DNA of 64,000 bases from Symsagittifera roscoffensis (taxonomy: Eukaryota; Xenacoelomorpha; Acoela; Convolutidae). The notes under the pieces were generated by a model that ran no database searches, had not been told where the DNA came from, and saw only the letters and a program-made list of their open reading frames with translations. The position numbers and the translations under genes are program-made. Below, piece by piece: positions 1-11,600 of the stretch; positions within the stretch are counted from its first letter, which is position 1, and the number at the start of each line of letters is the position of its first letter. Location: assembly GCF_963678635.1 (NCBI RefSeq), contig NC_087063.1, forward strand, positions 72,439,617-72,503,616. The letters are read 5' to 3'.

Positions 1-394
1 CTAATTTAGATTTTTCTTAAAACTTCAATTAATTAAATGCAAAACTATGAGCCCTTATTTAAATGCAAAACTATTAGATTTTGATTTAAATTGAGCAGTT
101 TTATGTCAAAAAAGTTAAATTGCACGAGCGGTATTCAATCCGACGCCAAGGTACACAGTTTATTTGTGTCAGTTACTTTCACAGTTTTGCGAAAAATGCA
201 AACAATGAGTTTTCGCGGAAAAATTAGTTCTTTTTTTCAAAATTGTAAAAAGTACCCTAAATTGGCAAGAAACTGCTAGAAAACAGATTCCAGAAATTTT
301 TAAATTGTTTAAGAAAAGGTTAAATAGGTTTGGAAAAATTGAAATTGATCCCAGCTGTTTTTACACTGGCGATCAGGGTAGTGTATTCTTCCAA

Positions 395-1226
395 ACAGTT
401 TTTTTTTCTATCCTAACTCGCAAATAAAAGTGTTCTCTTATTTGGAAATTTCACTGTAGCATTCGAAATTGCATATCGTATGTTCTCTGCTTTATTTGTG
501 GCTAGGCTAGTGTTTGATGCCTATTATGCGTTTGGCTGAGTGGGTTGGGCGACAATTCGTATTAAGCGACGACTCGTATCAATGTTTTGTTTGATGTGTA
601 ACTATTGAAAGAATTTATCGGAAACTGAATTAACATAAAAGGAATTACAGAAATCAAAGTTAAAAGCTAGTCTGTGTTGTATATTACTAATTGATTATTC
701 TGATCGTTTTTCAATATCTCAGATAATCTTAACTGCGCTTTTTCGTATTTCCCTATCTTTGATGCCTTTTCTCCGGATCTTATTCTCACTAGCTGATTCT
801 CAGCTAAGCTTAGTTCTCGCCGAATAAATTCAATAAACTTGTGGATGTAATTAACAAGTGAGAATCAAAAATTTAATCCCCCACAACAATTGCAATTAAC
901 AATTCGGACGCTATTTTTAATCCCCCATATCAGCAATTAAGTGTTACGAATCTTCGCTTGTTACGAATTGTCGCCCTTCAAAAAATTATGAATCGTCGCT
1001 TGTTACGAATCGTCGCATGTTACGAATTGTCGCCTCATGGGCTGATATGTTAGTGTGTGAGACTTATAATCTCCAGGTCGCAGGTTGGAACCTGAGACGT
1101 TACCAATTTTTTTTACTAATTCGGGGCTTATTTCAAATTTTACTTATTGCACCTTATAGAGCTACTTTTTGCCCTGTTCTCGCTAGTGTTTGCGTAGCGA
1201 AGCTTCGCCTCTGTGTATAATTTTCT
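395..1226 (+). repeat. tRNA-derived SINE (head type 1), interrupted
   Basis: The 5' part (about 395-546: GCAAATAAAAGTGTTC, TTCTCTGCTTTATTTGTG, GGCTGAGTGG) and the 3' part (about 1034-1226: GAGACTTATAATCTCC, CAGGTTGGAACC, then the tail hairpin GCGAAGCTTCGCCTCTGTGT) match the uninterrupted copy at 14640-14970. A separate element (547-1033) splits them. Confidence 0.7.
547..1033. mobile_element. MITE-like element with inverted terminal subrepeats
   Basis: Left end GGGCGACAATTCGTATT followed by AGCGACGACTCGTAT; right end has four to five copies of GTTACGAATYGTCGC in the opposite sense. Non-coding interior with two CCCCCA-containing direct repeats. It sits inside a SINE. Confidence 0.6.
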
Positions 1227-2227
1227 TGAACAATTTTAATTTTTAAACTTGAATTTGCGTCTTTTAAATGGACATCTTTAGACAAACGTTTTTTTTTCGG
1301 AACCTACGACTTAACAATCATTGGTTAAGAATTAAAATAAATCATTTTATTATAAGGGGAAAAACTATTATATACGGAAATGCCGACCTCAGAAAGAATC
1401 TGGAGCGAACTTAAACTTGAGACAAGCTGGCACAGGGCAAATTGATATGTAACCGTTGTTACAATTGATTGTACATCGCATAATTTGTGTTCTACCAAGC
1501 TTTTCATTTTATATATTTTTGAAACAATGATCGATATCAATATGCAGGTACTAGAAAAAGCGGATTTAATTTTAGGTTCATTTTCCGTCGACCTCTGAAA
1601 AGTTGGAAACAACTCACTTCTTGGAAGAAACAGACGACGAAAACCAAGCAGACAGTTTTGCGAATTGCAGCAGAAATAATTCCCCCAGTAAATCAGGAAC
1701 AATATATTCCCCTCCTCAACCAAGCGGTAGCAGTCGAAAATCACCGTGGGAAATGATGGCCAGAGATCGAGTCAGATTTCAGAGACGTATTTTTCTAACA
1801 GATAACAAAATATCCTATGTCTTGCTACCCCAACACAGATCACAGGTGTTCACATCCAGATTTGCTGACACGACAATAATCAGTATTTCTCAGCAGCCTT
1901 TCCAAGAATCCATGTAATTCGTTTATTCTTTTATGAAGAGATGACTGCATAGCTCGATAGTGTGAAATAGTGTATAGTTTATAGGTAAAATGACGCTTCT
2001 TACATTGTCAGTATTTAGTCTTGCTTGTTCTTTATTATTTCCGACACTAAATTCATAAATTTGCAACTCATTCGCTTTTGAAGCTTGAAAAGTTTTCCAG
2101 AAGAAGTTGAGTTTTCGTCACCAATACTGTGTGGAAGTGAATAAAAGATGCAATGAATAAAAAAATGGTAGTGAAGAGCAACCACGTAGTTTTGAAGGAT
2201 TAATTGCGGATTTTTCCCGGAGTACGG
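1227..2227. other. Intergenic; coding-like fragment at 1603-1917 only
   Basis: The plus-strand stretch 1603-1917 is open for 104 codons (includes RNNSPSKSGTIYSPPQPS and LTDNKISYVLLPQHRSQVF), and a second plus frame over 1640-1745 also reads like protein (AAEIIPPVNQEQYIPLLNQA). I recognise neither; possibly a decayed gene or transposon fragment. Otherwise nothing seen. Confidence 0.25.
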
Positions 2228-2432
2228 CCTGTATTTAGACAACCGCGTATACATACTCGTCAGTAAGCAGACAAATATCATTTCAACCAATCAGAATCGA
2301 GATGAGAAAGCAAACTTGAGAAATAAATCATTATTCATTATAAGATTCTGCATTGTCTCGATTCTGATTGGTTAATATAGTATTTGTCTGCTTACTGACA
2401 AGTATGAAAACGCTGTTGTCTAAATACTGCTA
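2228..2432. repeat. Foldback element, about 75-bp inverted arms
   Basis: Left arm 2228-2302 and right arm 2356-2432 are near-perfect inverted copies (TTGTCTGCTTACTGACAAGT, TCTCGATTCTGATTGGTT) with a 53-bp loop. No coding capacity; probably a MITE. Confidence 0.85.
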
Positions 2433-2871
2433 TGTAACCTTTTTTTAAATTGCGAAAGCATAGGATTGTAAGAACCGCGATTTTGTTCTCAGCAATTGGC
2501 AAAGTGGATCATATGGCCAAAAACTGATAAGATACATTCAGGATACTGGCCATCAAAACGTCAATGTGCTACGTATTTAAATTTTACTATCCCTAAATTG
2601 TTCCTCCCCTCCGCGCTAAGATTTGAGGCTTTTTCTGATTCGGTGAGTTGTTTTTAGTCTGCTGCTGAGTTTGCATTTGATTTTCGTTTTTGGTGCATGG
2701 TTCTAAATCTTTCACTATTATATCACGTTGGCTTATTTTTGGACTCAAAAAATTCTTATGTAATTTTGAAAATCAAGATTGGTCGGTAATTACAGTTTTT
2801 ACCGTAAATAATCTTACAAATCTGTTAACAGTTTGAGCTTGCTATATAATTGAACCTGAACGACTTCCAGG

Positions 2872-3035
2872 TTCCTTCCCACTTGGCCTAGAGGCAACGC
2901 GGTTGCCTTTACACCGGACGTTATGGGGTTGGAGTCACGACCGGACCCTATTTTTTCAGTATGTATGAAATTGAATTGTCGGAATTTCGATTGTCTGCTC
3001 AAGTTTTGTCGGCTTAGGTGCCACATCACGGGTTT
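2872..3035 (+). repeat. tRNA-derived SINE (head type 2)
   Basis: TGGCCTAGAGGCAACGCGG with GTTGCCTTTACACC and a degenerate B box (GGTTGGAGTCACG), then a tail with TTGTCGGCTTAGGTGCC. Same family as 4690-4800, 33550-33650, 36895-36965 and 58995-59150. Confidence 0.7.
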
Positions 3036-3429
3036 TTTCCTTGTGTTGTAAACAAGTTCCATTGTTTGTAGCAAGCCATTTATTTTATCTGGTAAGGTTC
3101 GTTTCTGTAATGAGTTTTTCCAAAACATGGGTTTTGTTTTGATTTACACAGCTTCTGCTAAAATCTGTAATTTGTTAAGATAACAAGACTGAATTCGATT
3201 TATTTTATTTATGTTGTCTTTTGCCCCCATTGCGGTAAAATTGTAAAAAATCCCAAACACGAAAAATTTATACAGTTTGGCAAGCACCAAATAGCGTTGC
3301 TCAAAAGGAACTCTAAGTTCAACTTAAAAATCACAGAAATATGAAACGAACTCTCAGACGCAATTATCATGGAGATCTCTGCTATAAGAAAAAACAATAA
3401 CGAAGAAATTGATATTAAAGAATACAAAC

Positions 3430-3760
3430 AACGTATTAAACAGCTACTCTAACACCGTTCCAGAGTCCACCAACATCACTTCAAAGCTCTCTTAAGAGAA
3501 ATCACCAGAAAGTAACTGAAATGAAAAAAAAAATTAGGGTGAGGCTAGGAGCACGCTTGCACAGCTCTGCTCTGGTTGCTCCCATACCTCAATAGCTACC
3601 TCGACCGGGGCGACCCAAGCATTGAAAGCAAATGCCGCACATGTAAATATGGGCCACAAGACTCAATACATCTTTTCAAGTTCAAAAATTCACCCACCAC
3701 ATCTACGGTACAAGATCTAAGAACCGAGGCCGTTAATATAGCTAAGTTTCAACATTGAAG
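3430..3760 (+). pseudogene. Non-LTR retrotransposon 3' remnant (end of ORF2)
   Basis: The frame 3576-3758 reads PYLNSYLDRGDPSIES, CRTCKYGPQDSIHLFKF, NSPTTSTVQDLRT. This is the C-terminal zinc-knuckle region of LINE-type reverse-transcriptase proteins (YLxRxDPSxxxxCxxC...HLFxC...DLW). The final Cys of the knuckle is Phe here, and stops or frame changes lie upstream. A dead fragment with no RT catalytic region nearby. Confidence 0.6.
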
Positions 3761-5399
3761 CTACTCTAATCTTCGGTCACTCTCCCTAGACTAAATCAAT
3801 CTCCATACCCTTGAGTACCGAACGCCAAATCAAATCAGCCTCAACTCAGTCTCCATTCTCAGGAGTAATGAACAGCCCAGGCGCATCGAAACAACGTCTC
3901 GAAACACTTGAGATATTCCAGCGCCTCGAAACAACGACTATCTGACTGCAACAGTAACTTTGTTTTCAACTAAACGGTTTCGGCTTTCGGTATATTGGCT
4001 CAAACGCCTTAAATTTTGTTTTGAAGGCAAATTTGTTCTTTTGTGTGTTTCAGTACGGATTGGCGGTGAAAACTTTTGTGACCACAGTTTTGTTTTCGGC
4101 TGAACAGTAATTGACGTAAATTTTGTGGCCTCAGTTGCAACTGGGAATTATGATTCCCAATAATTTTCAAGGCTGCTAATGAATTTCATCCAATAGAAAC
4201 ATGAAGTCTTTTTTTATTCACTATCTTGTAACTGAATATTTTTTTGAGTTACAAGATTGTGCTCAGTGCTCTTCTTATATTGGATTGTAATTTAGTTTTT
4301 GTTCTTAACTTTTTGGTGAGGTTTGTCAAGAGCGTCTTCACATCTATGGTTCGTTTATCTGAATGAAGAAAGTTTCTGCACGCGCCATTAACAAATGTTG
4401 TTCGAGTGAATTTTTTTTGAATTCATTCGGATTGATCTATGATTTCTTTTGAAACTCATCTTATGCCAAATGGAAGGCAAAAATCTGTGTCACCAGCTGC
4501 CTCAAATACCTGAAATTTGAACATTCAACGGAATCCTGGCTCTGAGGAATTGATTAATACTTTCACTTGTGAGAACAAATGTACTGTTTTTAGGGAGCTA
4601 TAATTTTACCCGCAAACAACTTTTTTTAACAATTTTTTTTGAATCTGAATTTGATTTGTAGAAACTTTTGAACTGGCTTCATTTTATAGGCCACTTCTTA
4701 CTTGGTCTATAGTTAATGCACGCGCCTGCATCTCAAGGTCTATGGTCAGAGTCACGGCTGCCCCTTGTTTTTCTTCGATATATGGAACTCACTTTTTGGG
4801 AGACTTGAATTACGAGACTATCGTTTATTTTCTTATTTTCGTCAATTTTCTGTCAAAAGCATGCAGATTTTTTCTTTAGAGCTTGATTTTTCTTCTTATG
4901 CAAGGTATTTTAACTTTAAAGGAAAGTCTTTCTGTAATTTGTAAGTTAACTAACGCTGTAATTTAGTTATTCATATTTTTGTAATTAGATTTCAAGCTTA
5001 AGTTTTTTTTATTTAACTTTTCTGCTCAACACTGGTGTCTATCATAGTATTGTAGACTTACATGCCTCCCGAAAAATGATTTTGAACGCTTTGCAAACAG
5101 AGATGATTGTGTTTCTTGACAGGCTTTCTTCAAATTGAAGATCATTTGAGACAAATGTTTGAATTTTTGTAGATGTAGTTTTTTTTTTAAATAGCTGCCT
5201 CGACTTAATGATTCGCGTCTCATTTTTGGTCTGCCTCCTGTCAGTGTAGAATATTTTGCCTCGTGTCCGTGTAGAATATTGAAGCGTTTGAGAAAATTAT
5301 ATTGTCGTTTTGGCTTAAGTCTAGCCGCTGATTTTTTATCACGAGTTTCTATATGACAAAGCGGATTAAGCAACTTAGTAGTTACCGAGTTTGCTTAGT
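3761..5399. other. Gene-free stretch with one SINE
   Basis: Contains a head-type-2 SINE at about 4690-4800 (TTGGTCTATAGTTAATGC, CAGAGTCACGGCTGCC). The remainder is AT-rich with T runs; no gene seen. Confidence 0.5.
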
Positions 5400-5799
5400 T
5401 TTAGGTGTTTAGGGTGGCCAGCCAATAAACAGAATGAAAATATAGGAACGTATAACCGCTCTGTGTGAGTTTGAGAGGTTCAGGAATGTCGTCGACGCTC
5501 TCAAGGTTTTTTGGTTTTGGCGTTGTTTCTGAAGCTTGCTGCCTGATTCAGTTTATATTCCAAAGAGATGTTGAGTAACTCGGTATTGTCGGCGCTGCAT
5601 AAAGAGGCAGGTCAATTTGGGCGTTGAAGACAATCTGTCGGGGAGCGTTACCAGTGTTTGCGGCTTTTTCTCGAACTTCGTTAGCAATTATCTTAGCTTG
5701 AATTTTTGAGGGGCTCGGTAAATGAGCGTGCTCGGTTTTTAAGGCGAATTCTTGCTGTTCGTCCAAATAACCCGCTGCTCTGCAATTTCCAAATGTACA
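5400..5799 (-). pseudogene. FLYWCH/MULE transposon remnant
   Basis: On the minus strand from 5799: CTFGNCRAAGYLDEQQEF then LKTEHAHLPSPSKIQAK, EVREKAANTGNAPRQIV. This is the end of a FLYWCH zinc finger (C..C...EH.H) followed by the helix usual in Mutator-like element proteins. A stop at 5548, then in another frame NLESVDDIPEPLKLTQSGYT followed by FLYF, which fits the IPE...FL segment that precedes a MULE transposase domain. A TGA also lies just before the first Cys. Frameshifted and dead. Confidence 0.5.
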
Positions 5800-8094
5800 T
5801 TGTCATTTAATCAGACCGTTTTTAAGTTGGTTTTTTTCATGGTATCAAAAACCATCCAGACAAAAATGCTTTTTTCTGCGTTCAGATAATACGAATTCCA
5901 TTTTAAGTCAACTTTTGCTAAATGATTCAGATACTAATCAACCAGTTGTTCAAGGTAGTTAATAATGAAGATTATCCAATGTTAATTGTATAAATGGACC
6001 ATCTAACTGCAAAAAAGAGGCGTTAAACGCGGTACTGGTTTCTGGTTGGACAATATTTTAGTTAATCTTTTACAGAAGTTTAAGTTTCAAATTAGTTTCA
6101 ACCAACTACCCAATTTACCTGATAGGGGGTTGCACCCTCCCCCGCCTAAGGCATGATAAGAATATCAGCGTAACTGTGTGGCCAATACGTGGTAGGAGTG
6201 ATCAACCCTTTAACTGATAACTTTTTTAACCGCCTTTAAAATTCGCAATTTGGGGTCTGCTTTCGTGTAAATTGGTTAACTTTTAAGTTTTGTACAGTTT
6301 TTTGTTCAGTTCGATTTTTGCTTAGCTACTATTCTAAAATTGGAAACATAATGAGTTGCATAAATTTTTATCATGTTTCGGTACTTTTAGTTCTGTTATT
6401 TTGATTTGTTTTATGTGCATTTGAAAGGAATTGATTATAAGTTGCCTAATGAAAGCTTTGATGTTTTGCCGCATGTGAAAAGTTTTTGCGCGCACGTTTT
6501 GAAATTTTAAAACTGTCTTAATAGCCTTTGGTTGAACTGTCTCACTCATTTTGACTTAATTGTCTGAATTTGAAATTGGCTGAATTGTCTGTGACCGAAT
6601 TGTCTGAACGCGTTGTTGGCATCTTTCAGTCAATCAAAAATTACTCTTAGAACTACCTGGTCAAATGCAGAACAGGCTACGAGTTTGAGCTTCTTAAACA
6701 AATTGTACAACAAGTGTATATTCTCCCAAAATTTCGCGCAATTTTCTGCTGGTTATTTTTTTGTCAGGTCTCTTTCATAATTGTCTTACTTGGATAATTT
6801 TATAGACTAACCAGAAGGCTGCGAACAGAGGTGTTGCTAATCGGTATTTTGTAGCATCCGTTCTAACGATTTTCCTATAAGTCAAATTCGATTAGTTGTT
6901 TGCGCTTGTGTTTACGGAAAAACTGTAGTTTAATATAAAGCAATAAACGTCCATCTTTAAATATAAATATTTAAAAAAAAAAACATTCATAAAATCATCA
7001 ATTTTTTCTTTACTGAATTGTTTAATACATGGCTTACGTTGCGCTGGCAAAGTTTTAACTTTTTGTTTCAAATTTCAATAATCGGAGTGAAGACCTTTTT
7101 AAAGTCTTTTTTTTTTAGGAGAAATTTTTGAAATTTGATCCCGCGCAACTTTGATTTTTCGCAGCTTGGCATTTGATTTTTTTTAGGTTCAATTCAGTTT
7201 TATTTGCTAAAGGAAGGAAAATTACAATCTCAAATTTCGAATGTGGAAGTGGCGCAGAAACATATAGCAGCATTTTCATTTGAAATTTCACAGTGGAATA
7301 AAAAAACACCTATTGACGCATTCGTTTCAATTTTTTTAAAATAATTTTTAAAATAATTGTTTAGGTTGACGAGCGCATATAATCAGCACCCATTAAGCTA
7401 TGACTTACTTACAAGAACTCACCTTGCAATTGCAGCGCATGTGCGAGTTGAGGCAGCAATTATATGATTGCTGGACTTCACGACTGGAGCGCCCCAACGC
7501 CAACAATTCGGATAGTTTGATTTTTAAAAAGGCAATCATAATTTTTTTTAGACTTCAAAGAGTTTTGATGTGATGTTATTGTTTTAAGTTTTTGCATTTT
7601 TTTTTAAAGAAAAATCACTTTTTTCTCTGTTTTGGTTTGTTCTGGTTCAATTTGCACTTGCTTGTTCATCGTCTATAAGCCATTGTTGCCTGATTCTCGT
7701 TTTTTCTATACTTCATCGCAGCCACGAAAAGTCAAATAAATTTTAAAAGGCTACGAATTTTGATGAATTTGGCTGCTGCCTTCATCCAGCATAAACCTAT
7801 TGTCCTAATTCTTGTTTCTTATCTGATTATTTTGCAGTACATTTGCAACACTTTTTTGGATAGTTCTGGTCGAATATATTTATTGACGCAAACTTGTCTG
7901 TATAATAGAATGCTTTTGTTTTATTCAGTTTTTAACGGTTTTTAGCGTCACGAAGATACTGAAGTGTATAGTTTACTTTTCCTGACTCGAATTGCATCAT
8001 TCTACAAACAATTGCCAGCTCAGTGTTAAAATAACGATGAAGTTAAAGATATAAATTGCAAGTTAAAACGAATTTCTAGGCATCTTGTAAAAGT
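5800..8094. other. Gene-free stretch; possible short ORF at 7399
   Basis: Mostly AT-rich sequence. At 7399-7572 (plus) a 57-codon frame MTYLQELTLQLQRMCELRQQ, continuing as LYDCWTSRLERPN, looks helical and follows a TTGTTTAG acceptor by 37 nt, like the real gene starts here. No homology recognised and no clear donor. Confidence 0.25.
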
Positions 8095-8100
8095 TTTATT
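8095..8100 (-). terminator. Possible poly(A) signal of the MFS gene
   Basis: AATAAA on the minus strand about 310 nt after the stop codon. It is the nearest canonical hexamer I noticed; no cleavage-site evidence. Confidence 0.3.
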
Positions 8101-8354
8101 TACAGTTTTATGGTTAGAATGACCGATCACACTATTGCAACGGTATTTTCGATGGTGCTTTTCTGTCTAACAAGTTAAGATAGAGCAAGTTTTTTTTTCG
8201 ACTCTGCAGAAGTCGAATGCATGAGTGAATCGTTGTAGTAAATTGAGATATTGTAATCAGTCTGTTTCCGAAGATTGTTTTCATGATGGCCGCATTTGAT
8301 GCTAAATTTTAAGTTTGAAGAGAGTTCGAGTTTAGATTTTTTTGATCTATACAT

Positions 8355-8451
8355 TTGGGATCCTGAACGTCACTTGGGATCCTGAACGTCACTCGGGATC
8401 CTGGACGTCACTTGGGATCCTGGATGTCATTTGGGATCCCTATGATCTCAT
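8355..8451. repeat. 19-bp minisatellite
   Basis: Four to five copies of TTGGGATCCTGAACGTCAC with few changes, starting at 8355, 8374, 8393, 8412 and (diverged) 8431. It spans the end of the transporter coding sequence and its 3' UTR. The unit length is not a multiple of three. Confidence 0.9.
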
Positions 8452-8677
8452 TTGGGTTTTCAAAATTAGGATCCGGATCATCGTTTTGTGATTCCTCCTG
8501 CTCCGATTCAGACTTCATGCTTTGAGGGTCGACAGGGGGCATCCATTTGCTGACCAGGAGCAACAGGAAGGCACCGGTGGAGAGGAAAATGCCAGTGAGA
8601 CTTAAGATCCAGTGGTCGTTTTCCAGGTTGGTGAAGCAGGCGCCGGCTATCACTGGACCGATGACGTAGCCAAGTGC
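8408..8677 (-). CDS. MFS transporter exon 7 (helices 11-12, C-terminus)
   Basis: Begins ALGYVIGPVIAGACF after a TTTTTCCAG acceptor, then helix 12 (IFLSTGAFLLLLVSKW) and an acidic tail. The last seven codons and the TGA stop lie inside a 19-bp minisatellite, so repeat slippage would alter the tail. Confidence 0.75.
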   Translation of the reverse strand, partial: ALGYVIGPVIAGACFTNLENDHWILSLTGIFLSTGAFLLLLVSKWMPPVDPQSMKSESEQEESQNDDPDPNFENPNEIIGIPNDIQDPK

Positions 8678-11600
8678 CTGGAAAAACGTTTTTATGACTA
8701 GGTAGTTCAACTAATAGAAAACGTTGCGTTTAAAAAGTTTCCATTCCGTTCTATGAGGCTAACCCGAGTAAACTAAATTAATATGTACGGGGTGACAAGA
8801 CAAAAGAAAAATCGCTATTGGATTGTTAGTTGTGGCGTGTAGCATCTGCATTCTCACCTGGAACGTATCCATGATTCTGAGTATGAATGTGACGTGTTCC
8901 TGTTGGTTGCCGGGGATGATCTCTATGACGTGTACTGAGTAGAGGAGGAAAGAAGTGGCACTGAGGAAGGCCACCGACAGAGACAGTACCCGCTGCAACA
9001 TCTCGTGGTCCACGCCTATGTCATCACACGTTTTGCGTTACTTTATCAGTTTTAATGTTTTCTTAATTTTAATGTTTACTTAAGGCAAAATAAACTTCGT
9101 GCGACAAAGGGCTATCATACAAGCTTGCGTAATTTGTTTCAGATTATTTGCTAAACTAGATTAAAAATTAGAACGTGCAATATCTCGTGATCGGCGCCTG
9201 AGACATGAATGATTTTTTAGATAAATGTGTCGTCAAAACCATAGAGGAATAGTCAATTGGACTTCTCAAAAGCGTTTGTTAGAATTTGTTAAGGAAATTT
9301 TTGCAAAAACTGGCTGAAAGACTGTCTTGAAAGAAAACCACCTCATTGCTTGAATATTTGAAATGATTCTTTTTTGTGAGACGAATTTTTTTAAAATCTG
9401 TCACTTTTTGTCCGTTTATTCGTGAATATTGTTTGGCGTGAGTTCTGGTATCTGCAATTTGTAACGGAGGGTGAGAGTGTGGATTAACCTAGTTGTAGGG
9501 ATCCCCTGGCAATGGAGATGAGTCCGGCGAGGAGGCAGCAGCCGAAGTTGAGCACCACTCGATCACAGTGTTCCCAGTCGGCCAGCATGCCCAACAGAAT
9601 GCGACCAGTCAGAGCACCCAAACCTAGAAAGGATACCAGACATGGCGCCTTTTCTTTTTTTTGTATTTACTAAAAGTTAATTAGGTTAAAGGCTATGATT
9701 CTGGACAGTGACCAGCTATAGAACGTTGTTGCTCATAATATTAGTGCTAATATGCATAATTTATAGAAGTTGATACTGATACGACGTAAAGTAATGATGA
9801 TGCCTACTCATACCTAGACAGAACATCGTGGAAAACATTCCGATGCTGATTACGTCATCGGAGAGAATTAGTTGCTTGGTGGGAATGTAGACGAGAATCA
9901 TGGCGAAGGCAGCTCGCAATAGAAAAGTAATCAAGCCATACACCCAAATGCGAGGATTCTTCAAAGCTACCTTTCGTTCTCGTTTCACTGTTTTCTGCCG
10001 GAGCCATTCCAATTTCTGTGCTTGGATCTCGTGGAGTCCACTGGATGTTTTGATCCACATGCCTCGGAAGGTGGCGGCCACTAAGATTTCAGGAACAGTA
10101 ACTCCACTGAAAGCTCTTACGCTATCTCGCCTGTTGCTCTGAAAGGGTTTGGTAGCAATGTTAGCTAGTGTTTCGCGTCTTTCAGCTGTTAGACCTGAAG
10201 CTTTGATAACAAACGCTAGCGTCTCCCGCCTTGCTTGCGCTCGTTTGCCATAACCTCGACCGCCTGATTTTTTGCTGCTTTGATTTTTCTGGAAAAGTTT
10301 CATTCGATCTTGAACGTCGTCGGCAGAACGAACTCGTTTAACGGTCACCTGATTAGGAACTTCCAGTGTGCTTAAACGAGGATTGGAAGATTTGAAAGAG
10401 TCTTCGTAGCTTCTCGACCTATGCATCGAAATTTCACTTCCTCCAAATTGGTCAAAACTCACAGATAAAAGACCTCGTCGTCTTCCAGGATCGCTGTTGT
10501 TGATCGTATTTTTGTTCCCGTTTTGAAATTGATACTGGTTTTGATGGTCCAACGATGAGTTCGACTGATTGTTTGAATTATTTGTCGTGGTCAAAATTGG
10601 AAGCATGGTGCTTATGTTCTCTTCAGACTTGGAACCGAGCGACTTGTTTGACATGGCCGAGCTTCCGTCGGACGTTTTGCAATTCTCTGTGTCATCATTG
10701 TTGTCAGTCCATTCTTGATTGGCAGATGTCACAACATTCATACTCGGATAGTTTTCAGGGTTTTCATAGCTGGTGTCAATTTGATGTTCATTTTTTGTCT
10801 CTAAATTCCCATCAGGAGCTGTGTAAGAAAGGTCTGATTTTTGTCTTTCGTCGTCCGAACTGTTAAGACTGCCTGAGTTTTCACTCATAGATTTACTTGA
10901 ATAGTTATCTTCTTCTTCTTCATAAATTGTTTCTCCAGCTGAACTCTTGACTGCTTCTGTGACTCGGGTATGTATGCATGAAAATTGAGGCGAGTTCTGA
11001 GTAGCACCATCGTTTTGAACGACGATTTCTGAGGGAACTGGGGCGGTAGTCACAAAAATTTGCGGCGGTAAATTTTCCAAAGATTCCAATGCTGCTTTCA
11101 GATCATCAGGGTTGGTTGAGTCTTCATCATCACTTGAGTTCCGTTCTTCTCTCGGGTTTGCAGTTGTCGTCATTTTGCCGATGAAATTGTTACAAGCCGA
11201 GTTGCAGCTCTCATTCGGCTGTAGTCGGCTTCTGGCGCGAGGTGTCTGAATGATGGATGATAAGTCAGGAGGTGCTGATGTTGCTTTCTCCTCGTGTGGT
11301 TTGAGGATCAAAGCGACTAGGACTAAAACGAAGCTGGAGGCGCCACATGTTAGAGAGGCGCCGGTCCATCCGATGTGTTTCTGCAGCCAGTAGAGAATGA
11401 AAGGAGTGGTCATTATGGCCACCGGTTGCCCACACAGCGCAAATCCCATGGCCACTGAAAGGTTCTCACTGTACTTGTAGTGATAGTTGAGGAGGATGAT
11501 GGCATTGTAGTGAAGAAAGATAGTTCCGATGCCTATGAAAAAGCAAACATTACTTGGCGTTCAGGATTATCATTTTGTTTTGACATTGGTTGAAACTTAG

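Noticed and set aside
2881-2950. Possible tRNA gene (TGGCCTAGAGGCAACGCGG with a B-box-like site)
   Set aside because: Repeated at four other places with the same downstream tail; a SINE family, not a functional tRNA.
10555-10866. 103-codon plus-strand frame
   Set aside because: Antisense to the transporter loop exon; no independent support.
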